64,000 nucleotides of DNA, taken from the NCBI GenBank assembly GCA_963932145.1, contig OZ010571.1, positions 152,012,937-152,076,936 on the forward strand, written 5' to 3'. The translations under genes and the position numbers were made by a program. A model generated the notes under the pieces. That model was given only the letters and a program-made list of their open reading frames with translations. It searched no databases and was not told the DNA's origin. The stretch is from Acanthosepion lycidas. Its lineage: Eukaryota > Mollusca > Cephalopoda > Sepiida > Sepiidae. Positions 51,895 through 61,989 of the stretch are shown here, in pieces. Every line of letters begins with the position of its first letter. Positions within the stretch are counted from its first letter, which is position 1.

Positions 51895-52030
51895 GCATGC
51901 GGACTATTATCTTCATCTTTTTGTTATTATCACAACCTTTGTGCAGTGTGTACTTGGGAACAGGCGAGATTAACTAAAGCACAGGATGAAGGCCGGAGAA
52001 ATAGTAGAAATATTGTGATGATAAAAGCAA
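51895..52030. mobile_element. SINE F fragments in inverted pair (F6)
   Basis: GGACTATTATCTTCATCTTT (minus tail) and GATGAAGGCCGGAGAAATAG, TGTGATGATAAAAGCAAAG (plus tail) face each other across ~60 bp. Confidence 0.55.
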
Positions 52031-52034
52031 AGAT

Positions 52035-52480
52035 AAGAAGAAACTGATGTTTGGCCAAATTTTGGGAAGTCAGTCGGGCCTGGGTTTTTTCCTCCTGTAT
52101 ATATTCTTTTTATGTGTCATACATTAGGCAACACACAGTCCTTCGTTTTTCACATGGATTCTGACGTCATACTGGCGTGTTTTCTTCTTCATCCAAATTC
52201 GTGAATTTCTTTTGTTCATAGTAAAATATATTAACAACAATATATAAAATTCGCTGTTTTTATCTATAATGTTGAATGTGTTAAAATTCTTCAAATTTTT
52301 AACAAGTCGATGTCAAAAATTGCCGCAAAACATTGTTGATTTCTTTCAGATGGAATGATATATTGAAACACGCCTCTGTTTGTATTTAGGGAAAATTTAT
52401 TCTAAATTTTTATACTTGAATTGTTCACATATATTGCATATTATCGCACATAACTAGGTTACAATAAAATTTGTATTTTA
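52035..52480. other. No recognisable feature
   Basis: AT-rich linker. Confidence 0.4.
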
Positions 52481-52484
52481 TACT

Positions 52485-53290
52485 GTTATATGCCGTACGT
52501 ATGTTCCAATCCTCATAAACACGTTGGACACTGTAAATGGAGACATTATGCTGCTATGAGCTGTCAGCCTGAGTTGTCAGCGTGGGAAGCTCATGCCGTG
52601 TCGAACTCTCTGTCTTTGGGCAGAGAGGAACCCGGACGAGGCTATACCGAAGGGCAGGGTCTCGTCCGGGGAGGTAGATAGATACCCAATCCCGCGTATG
52701 TGGGGTCTACTGGCAATTTTTGCCCGAACCCACGGGCACGGATTTCGCCACATTAACTTTGGCCTTGTGCCGCATCCTACCTCGTGGGGAGGCAGGTAAA
52801 TATCATAATATGCTGTCTACATATTCCACCACTAGCAGTGGTTTACCTACTTCACGCCGCTGGCGAGTATTGTAAGTTGCTGATACTATAAAGATTAACA
52901 TTTCATTTCCAACCTCCGTTTTGGTTATTCCCCATTCAGTAACGTTTCTACATATATGAATACCACCTTATGAAAATTGAGATGTAATAGAGTGGGGGCC
53001 GTATCATAGATTCGGGGGGAAGACAGTATCGTAGATTCGAGGGGACACAAGACCCTTTCACCGGTCCTGGACTGCCATTTCAGATTTGTGTATGAATTGA
53101 TAGCAGTAATATCTTTCAAAGAGATAGAGATATAATGTAGTAAAATGCGATAAAATATTTTAATTAGACATTTTCTAATTTTGATAAAATCAGGATAAAA
53201 TTTTGGCAACAATGTTTATCTCGGCTACCGGTTCCTTGTTGCTCTCTTCAACTAAAAGAATCGACGTTTATTTATTCTACCTGACTTCAA
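52485..53290. repeat. Dispersed repeat L, copy 2, with GC-rich insertion
   Basis: TATATGCCGTACGTATG, CCAATCCTCATAAACACGTT at the start; CACCACTAGCAGTGGTTTAC, GGGGCCGTATCATAGATTC and CAGGATAAAATTTTGGCAAC later, all as in copy 1 (34130-34680). About 264 bp present here and absent from copy 1 lies at 52536-52799. Confidence 0.8.
52536..52799. mobile_element. GC-rich insertion of unknown type in repeat L
   Basis: Noticeably richer in G+C than anything nearby (AACCCGGACGAGGCTATACC, GGGTCTCGTCCGGGGAGG, CCTACCTCGTGGGGAGGCAG). Its edges are defined by comparison with copy L1. I see no TIRs, tRNA boxes or RT motif. Could be a SINE body or a piece of processed transcript. Confidence 0.5.
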
Positions 53291-53294
53291 GTTC

Positions 53295-53655
53295 ACATAA
53301 CTGCTGGATGGGCGCTTTATCTAAGTGAAGAACGGCCTGGAAAAAGCCAGAAGCAGATCGCAAAATCAACGTGCGCGGCTTTAATCAAATCAACAGGAAA
53401 TAACAAACTATTGGCTCGGTTTGACATAACATCTGCCTCTATTTGTATGCCGAATATGAGCAAAATGGAGGAACATTTCATTTTTCAAACACAATTCACA
53501 ACAAAAATATGTGCCTCCCCTGAATTGTAAAGTACAAATCGATCAAACCTCTAATCAAGCAGGTAGAGATATTTAACTGTTTCGCTAGGACAATAGCAGA
53601 TGACAAAAAATGAATATAAGATAATCAAAAGATGCCTTCCGGAAACTAATTAAGG
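53295..53655. other. No recognisable feature
   Basis: Linker between repeat L and LINE B7. Confidence 0.4.
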
Positions 53656-53659
53656 TATT

Positions 53660-54395
53660 ATGAGATTGAAAAAGTTCGGTAGAAGCAAAGAAACGTCTGG
53701 TTGAACTATGTAATATCTAAAAGACAGAATGCATGGTCATCAGTTAAAGGATAATACCAAAATGCGATTTACAGGTTAGGAACACTAAAATCAAGCAGGT
53801 GTGCAAATTTAAATATCTGGGAAGTCTTCTGAAAGAGGATGGTAAGTGTGACGGTGAGATCCGAAGACGTATTGGGATGGCCAAAGACGCATTCCAAAAG
53901 CTATGCTGAATATTACGAGACAGGAGGAGGATTTCTTTGGTAACAAAGAAAAGAGTCCTGAACTGCCACGTGATATCTTTCCTCCTTTACGGCAGTGAAT
54001 GTTGGACGATCCCCTCAAATATGAAGAAGAGACTCTAGGCAACGGAGGTATGGTTCTACAGAAGCATGCTAAGGATAGCATGGACCGAACATGTGACCAA
54101 CGATGAGGTTTTGGAGGGGATTCAGACAAGGAGAAAGCTTATATTTAACATCAGGAAGAGGCAGCTGAAATTTCTGGGACACGTAATGAGAAAGAAGAAT
54201 CTGATACTTACAAGGTGGATAGAGAGATAAGGAGAATCAACGAGTGATATACCTAGCGAGCTTAAGTAAGTGGATGACAAAACAGGGTCTAGGAAGTAGC
54301 AAAGGGACAAAACTTAATGGGAGCTACAAGAGATTGGGGGAAGTGGACAGCCATGATCGCCTACGCCCTGAAAGGACACGACACACAAAAAAATA
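53660..54395 (+). pseudogene. RTE-like LINE reverse transcriptase C-terminal part (copy B7)
   Basis: Plus frames give LGSLLKEDGKCDGEIRRRIG, MAKDAFQKLC then a stop, VTKKRVLNCHVISFLLYGSE, CWTIPSNMKKRL-stop-ATEVWFYR, MLRIAWTEHVTNDEVLEGIQ, RQLKFLGHVMRKKNLILTR. This is the best-preserved member of the family here and confirms the minus-strand copy at 200-930. In-frame stops and a 5' truncation make it inactive. It ends where the Tc1 element C3 begins (54407), so that element may have inserted into its tail. Confidence 0.88.
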
Positions 54396-54406
54396 ATAAG
54401 ATGATA

Positions 54407-54971
54407 CACTACTGTGCAAATTAATTGAAACAAAACGGATAATTCCGTTATTATTTACTATTTTTTCGTATTTTCCTGTGAAACATGACCCAGTGGACAT
54501 GTTAGTACTTCGTATGTCCATACCACGAAGTCGTTTCTTGCAGATTGATCACATATTCTCGATTGAATTTAAATCAGAATTTCCGGGCCACTCTATAGTA
54601 GTTTAATTTGCTCACTTGTAAGGGTTGCCATTGTGTTCGTGCAGCGTTACAATTTTCGTACGCTTCCTTGGAGTAACTTCCATCGCAGACAATAGCCGTA
54701 GGACAACTAATCGACAGTCGAGATAATAGTGATTGGGCGTGATAAAAATCTGATGCAATCATAGATAACGCAATATTTTTCAAGATCAAACGAATTTCAT
54801 CATACACCCCGGAAATAGATTCATATTACTGCACAGAATTGAAAATGAAACTAACCTGAGGAAAAAATAGAAATCGATTACACCCTGTCCCTCCAGTTGG
54901 TCTGAAACTGACTGTATGGTGAAAGAAAGGAAACTAAAGTGGTTGTTTCAATTAATTTGCACAAAGGGCGC
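54407..54971 (-). pseudogene. Tc1-family transposon, internally deleted (copy C3)
   Basis: Left end CACTACTGTGCAAATTAATT after TA at 54405-54406; right end in reverse complement CGCCCTTTGTGCAAATTAAT. Same interior as C2: the minus strand has a degraded ATLCPYCLRW-type region and a PDLNSIENM-like remnant of the catalytic domain. The TA at the right edge is mutated (GGGCGCGTGG). Confidence 0.85.
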
Positions 54972-55109
54972 GTGGCAGTAAATGCCGGTCAATTTCTTCA
55001 CAAAGAAGAGAAAGAAACGTGGTCCCCCTGATTAATACCAAGACTATATTGAACAAAATATGTGAGCCACTAGGAAATTAGATATTAATGGCAATTAAAC
55101 TTATAATTA

Positions 55110-55200
55110 GAAATAGCCAACAGGAATTTCTGGGCCACAATGTAGAAAGAAGGTTTGAAGGCAAAAAAACAGGGTAAAACGACTTAACTATTTTGAGACA
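55110..55200 (+). pseudogene. RTE-like LINE short fragment (B8)
   Basis: CCAACAGGAATTTCTGGGCC, ACAATGTAGAAAGAAGGTTT correspond to the (Q)EFLGH.(M)RK.GLE block of the LINE B family. Confidence 0.5.
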
Positions 55201-55204
55201 TAAA

Positions 55205-55770
55205 GGATGACGGAGGGCTTTTTTATAATGATGTTCACCCTGTACAAGGCCCGAGGGCCACTCGGGGTAGAGGGTTACAGCTTATGCGGATGCGCGTGGA
55301 AGAAAACGGCTAACCCTAGACTTAAACGGGTTAGATTGAAATGATCGGTGGAAGCAATCGCTTGGGATCGGTTCCACAAGGCAGTGTCTCGTGTGAAGAT
55401 GTTGCTCAAGTGAAACATCTCACCAAATGAATACAAATGGAATAAGTGTGGTTCTCTATTATGTGCGTGGCTTGTCGTGTCTTAGCCGTGAAGGTTAAGC
55501 CTGGTCGGACTAAGGAGTCTAGCTCATCAGAACATTCTCCATGGAATTAGCGATAGAGCAACGAGAGGCTTGCGACATCTCGTCTATGAGAAAGGGGCTG
55601 AATAAAACATTCTTTCACATAGACACACCCACTGTGCGCAAATCTTAGTAGATATCCGGAATCCTATTAACAGTATAATATTAAAGAATAGATTATCGGA
55701 TACAATATAGAATTGAGGAAGGGAAAAGAATATATCGATTGAAAACAAAAAAAGGGGCAAATATATTAAA
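55205..55770. other. Unassigned, GC closer to even
   Basis: 55220-55620 is less AT-rich than its surroundings (GGCCCGAGGGCCACTCGGGG). No frame, no repeat match within the window, no RNA gene that I recognise. Confidence 0.4.
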
Positions 55771-55779
55771 CAGTGTCGA

Positions 55780-56140
55780 ACTATATATGTCTATATCTCT
55801 GAGATGAGGTATTATGGTTATTTATATTATTCGGAGTGTTATCCTCATCTTCATTGACATATTCACAACATTTCAGCTGCTCTACGTTCCGGCATTCTTC
55901 AACTGATTAGAATTTAGAAACAAACCCTTTATTTTGACCACCGGGTAGATTGTTCTAGTTCCACGTGCCATGTCTCTTCTGGACATCTTAGTTAGTTCCC
56001 TTTAACTCAACTCTCCAAGTTTCTTTTTTTTGTTTTGTTTTTTTTTTTGTTCACAAATACACATGGCTCAGTGGATAAAGTCGTTGGTTAGATCCAGGGA
56101 CTAGACCCAAAGAGTTGTGAGTTCAATACCAACCTACAGG
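55780..56140 (-). mobile_element. SINE F (copy F7) with opposed tRNA head
   Basis: Minus tail: CCTCATCTCAGAGATATAGA, GATGAGGATAACACTCCGAA, CTGAAATGTTGTGAATATG, TGAAGAATGCCGGAACGTAG. The body runs to 56020, then a T-rich tract. A plus-strand head follows: ACACATGGCTCAGTGGATAA (A-box) to GTGAGTTCAATACC (B-box). Confidence 0.75.
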
Positions 56141-56274
56141 AGTGTTGAAAAAAAACTATAACCATTACTCTACCAAGACATCATCTCATATTTAAAAAAA
56201 AGTAATGAATTGATAACGAACTGTTAACTTATTAATTAAACTCATCAATTTGATTGAGAAAGCGGCAAAAGAAA

Positions 56275-56440
56275 AAGTAAATACCAGATACGACATTATT
56301 TATATTCAGACTATTGCTACCATTTGTGCTACTCTTAGAGTTTTGGCCGTTGTGCTCTCCGGCTTTCCTCAGCTGTAGATTGTCTCATTCCGATGTCCAT
56401 TTCGAGGGATATCCCGACTTTTTATTTAGTACTCACCAGT
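56275..56440 (-). mobile_element. SINE F fragment (F8)
   Basis: Minus: CAGCTGAGGAAAGCCGGAGA, GCACAACGGCCAAAACTC, GCAATAGTCTGAATATAAAT. Diverged tail and part of the body. Confidence 0.6.
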
Positions 56441-56454
56441 TACGGCTCCACTAA

Positions 56455-56765
56455 GCTTACGGCTACATCACGTTGAAACACCGTTTCGCGTACGATCACC
56501 GAAGTTAAGCAAGTCGAGCCTGGTCATTACCCAGATGGGTGGACGCTTGGGAATACCTGTGGCTGTAAGCTTGGATGTGCGGGAGGTGTAATGGATAACT
56601 GCTCGTAATTGGAAATCTGAGGGCCGAGTTTTCAATTCCAGTTGGGGGTTGTTATATTCACTTGCTTGGGAAAGGTATGAATCCACCTCTTCTCTTCCAA
56701 TTGTGGGTTAAACAGTAGAACCTGTATCAGTAAAAATCGTTGATAAGCCTTAAAAAAAAGCAAAC
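56455..56765 (+). mobile_element. 5S-tRNA chimeric SINE (copy S4)
   Basis: 5S part: GCTTACGGCTACATCACGTT, GAAACACCGTTTCGCG, ATCACCGAAGTTAAGCAAGT, ACCCAGATGGGTGGACGC, TGTGGCTGTAAGCTTGG. tRNA part: GGGAGGTGTAATGGATAACT and GCCGAGTTTTCAATTCCAG. Body: CTTGGGAAAGGTATGAATCC. Tail: CGTTGATAAGCCTTAAAAAA. The clearest 5S similarity of all copies; one extra G in Box C. Confidence 0.88.
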
Positions 56766-57266
56766 CACTCACACAATTGACATTGATTTTAAATCTGGAC
56801 TACCCATCCCGGGAATTGACCTCACAATTCACTGTGCCGACAGATACAACATACTTTAATAATAAGACACTATGGTAATAACATGCAATATGTAAACAGT
56901 AGCCTCACCCAAAATATATATGGAATAATATGCCTATTCTTATATTTTCCTTTCAAATGTTCTACAATGCTAACATACCGACAGTCCTCAAGCTTTTGAT
57001 GATGTCCACAACTTCCTAAATATCATTAGGGCTAGGATTCTAATGAATTCTACCTCTATGATGATGCTCTGTTTATTATAGAAAAAAATAAAATGTCTAC
57101 GGGGAAAATGCTCCATTGTTTCTTGGCCAGTCCTACTCCTTCTGAAAAAAAAAGCTTTTATCTTTTATCTGTTTCGTCTTGTTTGCCTCTCTGCCCCCAA
57201 GTAAGAGAGAGTCTTCTTGGTTCGCATTCACACAGATCAATATCGATGGTCACGAAAATGGAGCCT

Positions 57267-57280
57267 GTAACCATGGCAAC
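57267..57280. promoter_or_regulatory. X-box-like palindrome (candidate RFX site)
   Basis: GTAACCATGGCAAC fits the RFX/X-box consensus GTNRCC-N(0-3)-RGYAAC at every constrained position. It lies in a non-repetitive, less AT-rich stretch (57090-57440). Only a sequence match; no gene start is visible next to it. Confidence 0.4.
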
Positions 57281-57446
57281 GAAGGTATACGGTCGGCTCA
57301 GAGACTGGTGGAATGGTGCGTCATAAGCGTTTAACCGAAGCGTCAGATTCACAATTCTCCATCGAGACAAGACTATAAATCTTATCGGATCATTAGAAAT
57401 AGATCGATAAGTCAGAGAGCGAGAAATATTTCTCTTTCACTTCCTT

Positions 57447-57449
<3 letters not shown>

Positions 57450-57512
<63 letters not shown>
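57450..57512. repeat. (TA)n microsatellite
   Basis: About 30 TA units. Confidence 0.95.
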
Positions 57513-57517
<5 letters not shown>

Positions 57518-57576
57518 TTTAATCTCTTGTTGGTCTCACCTTCAAGTTTAACATTCTTTTACTTTTTTCAGCAGGC

Positions 57577-57622
57577 CATTATTATTATTATTATTGTTGT
57601 TGTTATTGTTGTTGTTGTTGTT
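57577..57622. repeat. (ATT)n-(GTT)n microsatellite
   Basis: CATTATTATTATTATTATTG then GTT-type units. Confidence 0.9.
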
Positions 57623-57640
57623 TCAGGGAATAACGTTGTG

Positions 57641-58124
57641 TATCGATCCTGGGTTTTCTGTACATTGTTTTAAATGTCTGTTAAAACTTATACACCTAAA
57701 CAGTAAAACTGAATTATTATTAGTTGATATCCGCTTCGACATTTAGATGTTTCGCCCGGATGATGATCATCATATCATCAGCTTTCTGAGAAACACCAGT
57801 GCTCTGAGCAGATAAGTAGTTCCTAGCAGTGCTGTCACTATTATTATTATTTTGTTCTTTACTCATTTCCTTCCGAGTCCCAAGCAAAGACCTAAAGAAT
57901 CATGACATTTTCACTGAGTATTTCTGTAAAAAAAAAAGAGAGAAAAAGAGAGAAATATAGCCTAAGAGCATACACATTTTACATAGATAAAGCCCTTTGT
58001 AAGATGTCAGCTGTACTTGTGAGTACATTTTTTGTATTTCTTTAAGGCAAGGGCTTTCAGGAATCTCTTCAGTGAATCTATTGGAACCTTTAAAAGTCAA
58101 ACTGAATTATTGATGTCCTCATGT
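57641..58124 (-). repeat. Direct ~480-bp repeat M, left copy
   Basis: TATCGATCCTGGGTTTTCTG to ATTGATGTCCTCATG recurs at 59351-59832 with few differences. On the minus strand it contains an open stretch IPESPCLKEIQKMYSQVQLT, SYKGLYLCKMCMLLGYISLF. It also contains ATGATGATCATCAT, a 14-bp palindrome, next to CTGATGA and GAAAC motifs. It may belong to the retrotransposon whose C-terminus lies at 60.4-61.0 kb. Confidence 0.9.
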
Positions 58125-58267
58125 GCCATATTTTTTAGATTTCCACCTCAAGATCCTTTTATATTGATAGTTTTTTGAAGATCTTCAAAGTTACATTACA
58201 GTCTGCAAGACAAAGGACATTCTGTTTTTGTAGTCTTCGATCTCGAAACCTGGGGGATTAGCGTTGA

Positions 58268-58341
58268 TTGTTCTTTCTGTGTGTATTATAAAGTACCTTA
58301 AAGTTGTTCTTTCTGTGTGTATTATAAAGTACCTTAAAGTT
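58268..58341. repeat. Two-copy ~36-bp tandem duplication
   Basis: TTGTTCTTTCTGTGTGTATT, ATAAAGTACCTTAAAG twice in succession. Confidence 0.9.
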
Positions 58342-58344
58342 GTT

Positions 58345-59350
58345 ACAGGTCCTATTTCTGTAATCGAGTCTGTGCCTCATTTCCGTAAAGGTTGCATAGT
58401 TTTATATTCAGTGGATTCCAATACCTTGCAACCTGACGCAAGATGGACAATTCTTTCTGGGTATTAGTCACAGAAACTGCTTTTCTAGTTTTCAAGCATT
58501 GGTCCAGTGAACAAGAATAAAACCTTTTGTTTCAACTTTTGACCCTACACTACGTAACCACTGATGAGTACAGGGTTTGTCTACGTCAGCTTGTTTGATA
58601 CGTACAGGGTATTGATGATGAATAGTTTTATTTTGCTATCTTTTCTACATTTGGCCTGTTGCATTTGCCTTTGCTTTCTTTTTTAGGATCTTTACCGATT
58701 CCGTAGGTGTATGATGAAACTTCTTCACCCACTTGAAATTCAATGCACTGTCTTCCTAATGCAATTTCTTATTTCTTTCATGTTCTTTTGACAAATTATT
58801 ATTGTTATAGTTTAGTAAGATAGTTCTGGTTGAACTAACCATCTGTCTCCTTCGGATCTGGCGACATACAGACGATCAGCCTTCGTGTTGAATCATAAGA
58901 ACTTCTTGAAATCTCATCTTGTATCGATAGCTCACATATGATTTCCCCAATGTCTCGCTTTCGTTTTTTACCTTCTAAGTTGACTCTTTTTGTCTGTTAT
59001 TTCATCATTTATTTGCCTTGACATTAATTTTTCCTGTAGCTACTAAAGCTGTTGCATATATGACATTATTTACTTCTCTGATATTTCTCAGCTGTTTGTC
59101 CGTTAACACTGTTTACAATGCAGCGCTAAATATTTGCACAATATGTTTATCGGATTTCGTCATATAGATTTTTGGGAGCTGGACTCTTTCTGACATTTGT
59201 GTGCATGTTACTCTGCTGAGTATTTGAATGATGCGGTTTTTTTCCCTTCAGTAATTTCACCTCTATTGTTTTCAAGGAATTTTGCACTAATGTCGTTTGA
59301 TTCGTCTTCATCAGTAACAGGATCTTCATCAGTGCAGTTGTTTATGTTGC
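58345..59350. other. Spacer between the M repeats; no clear gene
   Basis: Minus-strand frames such as 59329-59147 (IEVKLLKGKKPHHSNTQQSN, VRKSPAPKNLYDEIR) look protein-like and lie in the same orientation as the retrotransposon remnant to the right. They may be its N-terminal part; broken and unassigned. Confidence 0.35.
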
Positions 59351-59832
59351 TATCGATCTTGGGTTTTCTGTACATTGTTTTAAATGTCTGTTAAAATATA
59401 TACACCTAAACAGTAAAACTGAATTATTATTAGTTGATATCCGCTTCGACATTTAGATGTTTCGCCCGGATGATGATCATCATATCATCAGCTTTCGAGA
59501 AACACCAGTGTGCTGAGTAGATAAGTAGTTCCTAGCAGTGCTGTCACTATTATTATTATTTTGTTCTATACTCATTTCCTTCCGAGTCCCAAGCAAAGAC
59601 CTAAAGAATCATGACATTTTCATTGAGTAAAAAAAGAGAGAAAAAAAGAGAAAAAGAGAGAAATATAGCCTAACACCATACACATTTTACATAGATAAAG
59701 CCCTTTGTGAGATGTCAGCTGTACTTGTGAGTACATTTTTTGTATTTCTTTAAGGCAAGGGCTTTCAGGAATCCCTTCAATGAAATTTGGAATCCTTTTC
59801 CAGTCAAACTGAATTATTGATGTCCTCATGCG
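59351..59832 (-). repeat. Direct ~480-bp repeat M, right copy
   Basis: Same block as 57641-58124. The minus frame here extends further upstream: REEIMISQEIKRMRTSIIQF, DWKRIPNFIEGIPESPC. A GAAAAAGAGAGA insertion/deletion near 59632-59660 distinguishes the copies. Confidence 0.9.
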
Positions 59833-59899
59833 TTTTATTTCCTGAGAGATCATTATTTCTTCTCTCATTTATTTTCGTTTGCTCTTCATCCTCTCTCAT

Positions 59900-60380
59900 A
59901 TTATTTTTTCCAGGCTCAACTTTTTTTTGTTTGTGTTATGGTTATTGCACTTCGTCTCATATTTAGTTTTATCTGATCTATTTCTGCATTCGAAAATCTT
60001 TTATTTCGCATGATGCCCCCGCAGACACTGGCAAGGATATTTGGGTTGAGATAGAGTCTTATTTAAGTTTCTACCATCTCTCTCCATATTTGGTATGTCT
60101 GAGCTATGATTTTCTTTCTACAAATAACGTCACTTGTACGAAACGTGCTTATTCGAATTTGAATTGTTGCTTACAAATAGACAGACAGACCATGTCAGTT
60201 TATATTTAACAAAATATATATGGGGGGATCCTCTCCTTTGCTACTTTGATTTTTGTCTATTTTGGGTTTATTATTCCATTATTACACACCAGTAGCAACT
60301 AATTGTGTTCCGCAATAGACAGAGTCACGGTAGCACACGGTACTCTAGCGCCATCCTCAGTACTTAGTACTCTTAGTACT
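59900..60380. other. No recognisable feature
   Basis: Linker; AGTACTTAGTACTCTTAGTA tetranucleotide-like echo near 60360-60380. Confidence 0.4.
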
Positions 60381-60389
60381 TCTTAGTTA

Positions 60390-61010
60390 TGGCATTTTAT
60401 AGATACCATCGAATCTTCCCTGGATTTCCAGTTTCCCCAAGCTTTTTTTCAAGACCGTTCCCAGTCCTCCAACAACAACTAGTACTACCGGCAATGTCAT
60501 GTTACATAATTTCACCAGTTAGATTTCTCTCTTTAGATTTTCACCTTGAAAAACTTTCCATATATTATTATTATTATTATTGCTATTTAGGTATGTTATG
60601 TTTCCTGCTTTGTATCCTGTGTCCAAATTATGATCCTTAGGCCCTATAGGAGAATTGCCATTTCATTGATAGCACTTTTCTTAGCATATGGTAGGGCGAT
60701 CTTCTGGACAACTTCTATGTTGATGCTACTTGGGGCACTGTTAGTAAAATTACCTATTCCTTTTCTCATGAGGCCCAGTGCTCTGATTACTATTGGTAGT
60801 CTCAGTCTTCATTCTGTACATCCTGTCAATTTCAATCTCCATGACCTTGTATTTGGACAATTTCTTGATGATTTTTATGGAGGTTTTTATCTCAGATGGC
60901 ACTGCTATGTCAATAAGCATACACTTCCTGAATTTCTTGTCTTTTATGATAATATCAGATGTTTTGGCTTTTATTTCACTGTCAGTTTGAATTAGCATAT
61001 CCCACAGGAT
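60390..61010 (-). pseudogene. Non-LTR retrotransposon polyprotein, C-terminal remnant
   Basis: The minus strand reads DIIIKDKKFRKCMLIDIAVP, SEIKTSIKIIKKLSKYKVME, IEIDRMYRMKTETT, then after a frame change RALGLMRKGIGNFTNSAPSS, INIEVVQKIALPYAKKSAIN. This order (CLIDI.IP.D, KYK.LEIEI.RMW, GALG...KG, IQKIALLGTAHILR) closes the polyproteins of a widespread group of invertebrate LINEs. At 60490-60390 a second GGLGTVLKKSLGKLEIQGRF echo suggests two overlapped remnants. No reverse transcriptase core is visible to the right, so the copy is truncated. Confidence 0.7.
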
Positions 61011-61013
61011 TGC

Positions 61014-61066
<53 letters not shown>
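61014..61066. repeat. (ATT)n microsatellite
   Basis: About 17 ATT units. Confidence 0.95.
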
Positions 61067-61067
<1 letters not shown>

Positions 61068-61069
61068 CA

Positions 61070-61650
61070 ATTTTAGCTTGTCCTTCACTGATACTTTTTC
61101 ACTCAATGAAGCCTTTGTTTGAAAAATCATTTTCCCATGATGCAAAGCAACAATTAAATAATAGGATCATGTAATTTCTTGAGCTCTTATTTCATGTAAA
61201 TGACGTTTCCTTTCGATTTCATTTCATATTGAAACTTAAAATTAGAATCGATGTATGGATTTTATTAATCATATTTTTTATAACGTTTCCTGATTTCTTT
61301 CTCAATCAAAATGGCTTCTGTCTTTTCAGTGATTTCTTCATATAAGTATTATTCTTTTCTATTTTTAAAATATGTCTCCAAGAATTCTTTGGCGTCTCTT
61401 AAATCATTCATTCTTTCACAGGTCAATCCAGAAGAAGTGTTTTTCAGAAGTTATTAAATTACATAATGAAATGAATTTTCTTAATCAAAATAAAAACGGG
61501 CTTAACAAAGCCAGGAAAAATACACTGTATTTTTACATTATGATAACATTAGCAAAGATTTACAATTTTCAGTTAAATAACAGATTCAACATGCTAATGC
61601 AGGCAAAGATATTTTGGACAATTACATACTTATCCCCACGAGAAAATAGC
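61070..61650. other. No recognisable feature
   Basis: AT-rich; the frame at 61372-61662 looks random. Confidence 0.45.
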
Positions 61651-61654
61651 CTAA

Positions 61655-61985
61655 GGGTTTAAATCGTTGGCTCGTGAATTTGGTGATATAGTAATTGAGT
61701 TCAATCTCTTGGCAGTCTCTACTTGGATTCAGTGCCAATAGGGTGAAGAATAACTTAGCAGTGCTGAACAAGACGAGATACTCCTAGACACGGGCAGCAG
61801 AACAAGAAAGGTCGATCCTCATAAATTAAATAAAGGGTTCAGTTAGAAATTCCCTGAAGGCTACCCGGAATAAAAATACCTGATGAAGGCCGGGGAACAC
61901 AACGGCCGATGCGTTTTGATAGCAACACCAAAGATGACAATAGTCTGCGTGTATATAACGCAAATAATGATAACTCCTCACTCTA
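61655..61985 (+). mobile_element. SINE F in plus orientation (copy F9)
   Basis: tRNA-like head: AATCGTTGGCTCGTGAATTT region, then ATTGAGTTCAATCTCTTGGC (B-box). Body ends AAATAAAGGGTTCAGTTAGA. Tail: CCTGATGAAGGCCGGGGAAC, ACAACGGCCGATGCGTT, AAAGATGACAATAGTCTGCG, ATAATGATAACTCCTCACTC. Single tail, head and tail in the normal relative orientation. Confidence 0.75.
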
Positions 61986-61989
61986 GAAA

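Noticed and set aside
56455..56575. Functional 5S rRNA gene
   Set aside because: Substitutions and an extra base in Box C, no terminator T-run at the 3' end, and direct fusion to a tRNA-like block.
57158..57370. Exon on the minus strand (70 codons)
   Set aside because: The frame is open and not low-complexity, but no splice context, homology or conservation can be judged from the sequence alone.
60630..60995. 121-codon plus-strand frame
   Set aside because: It is antisense to a recognisable retrotransposon C-terminus on the minus strand.
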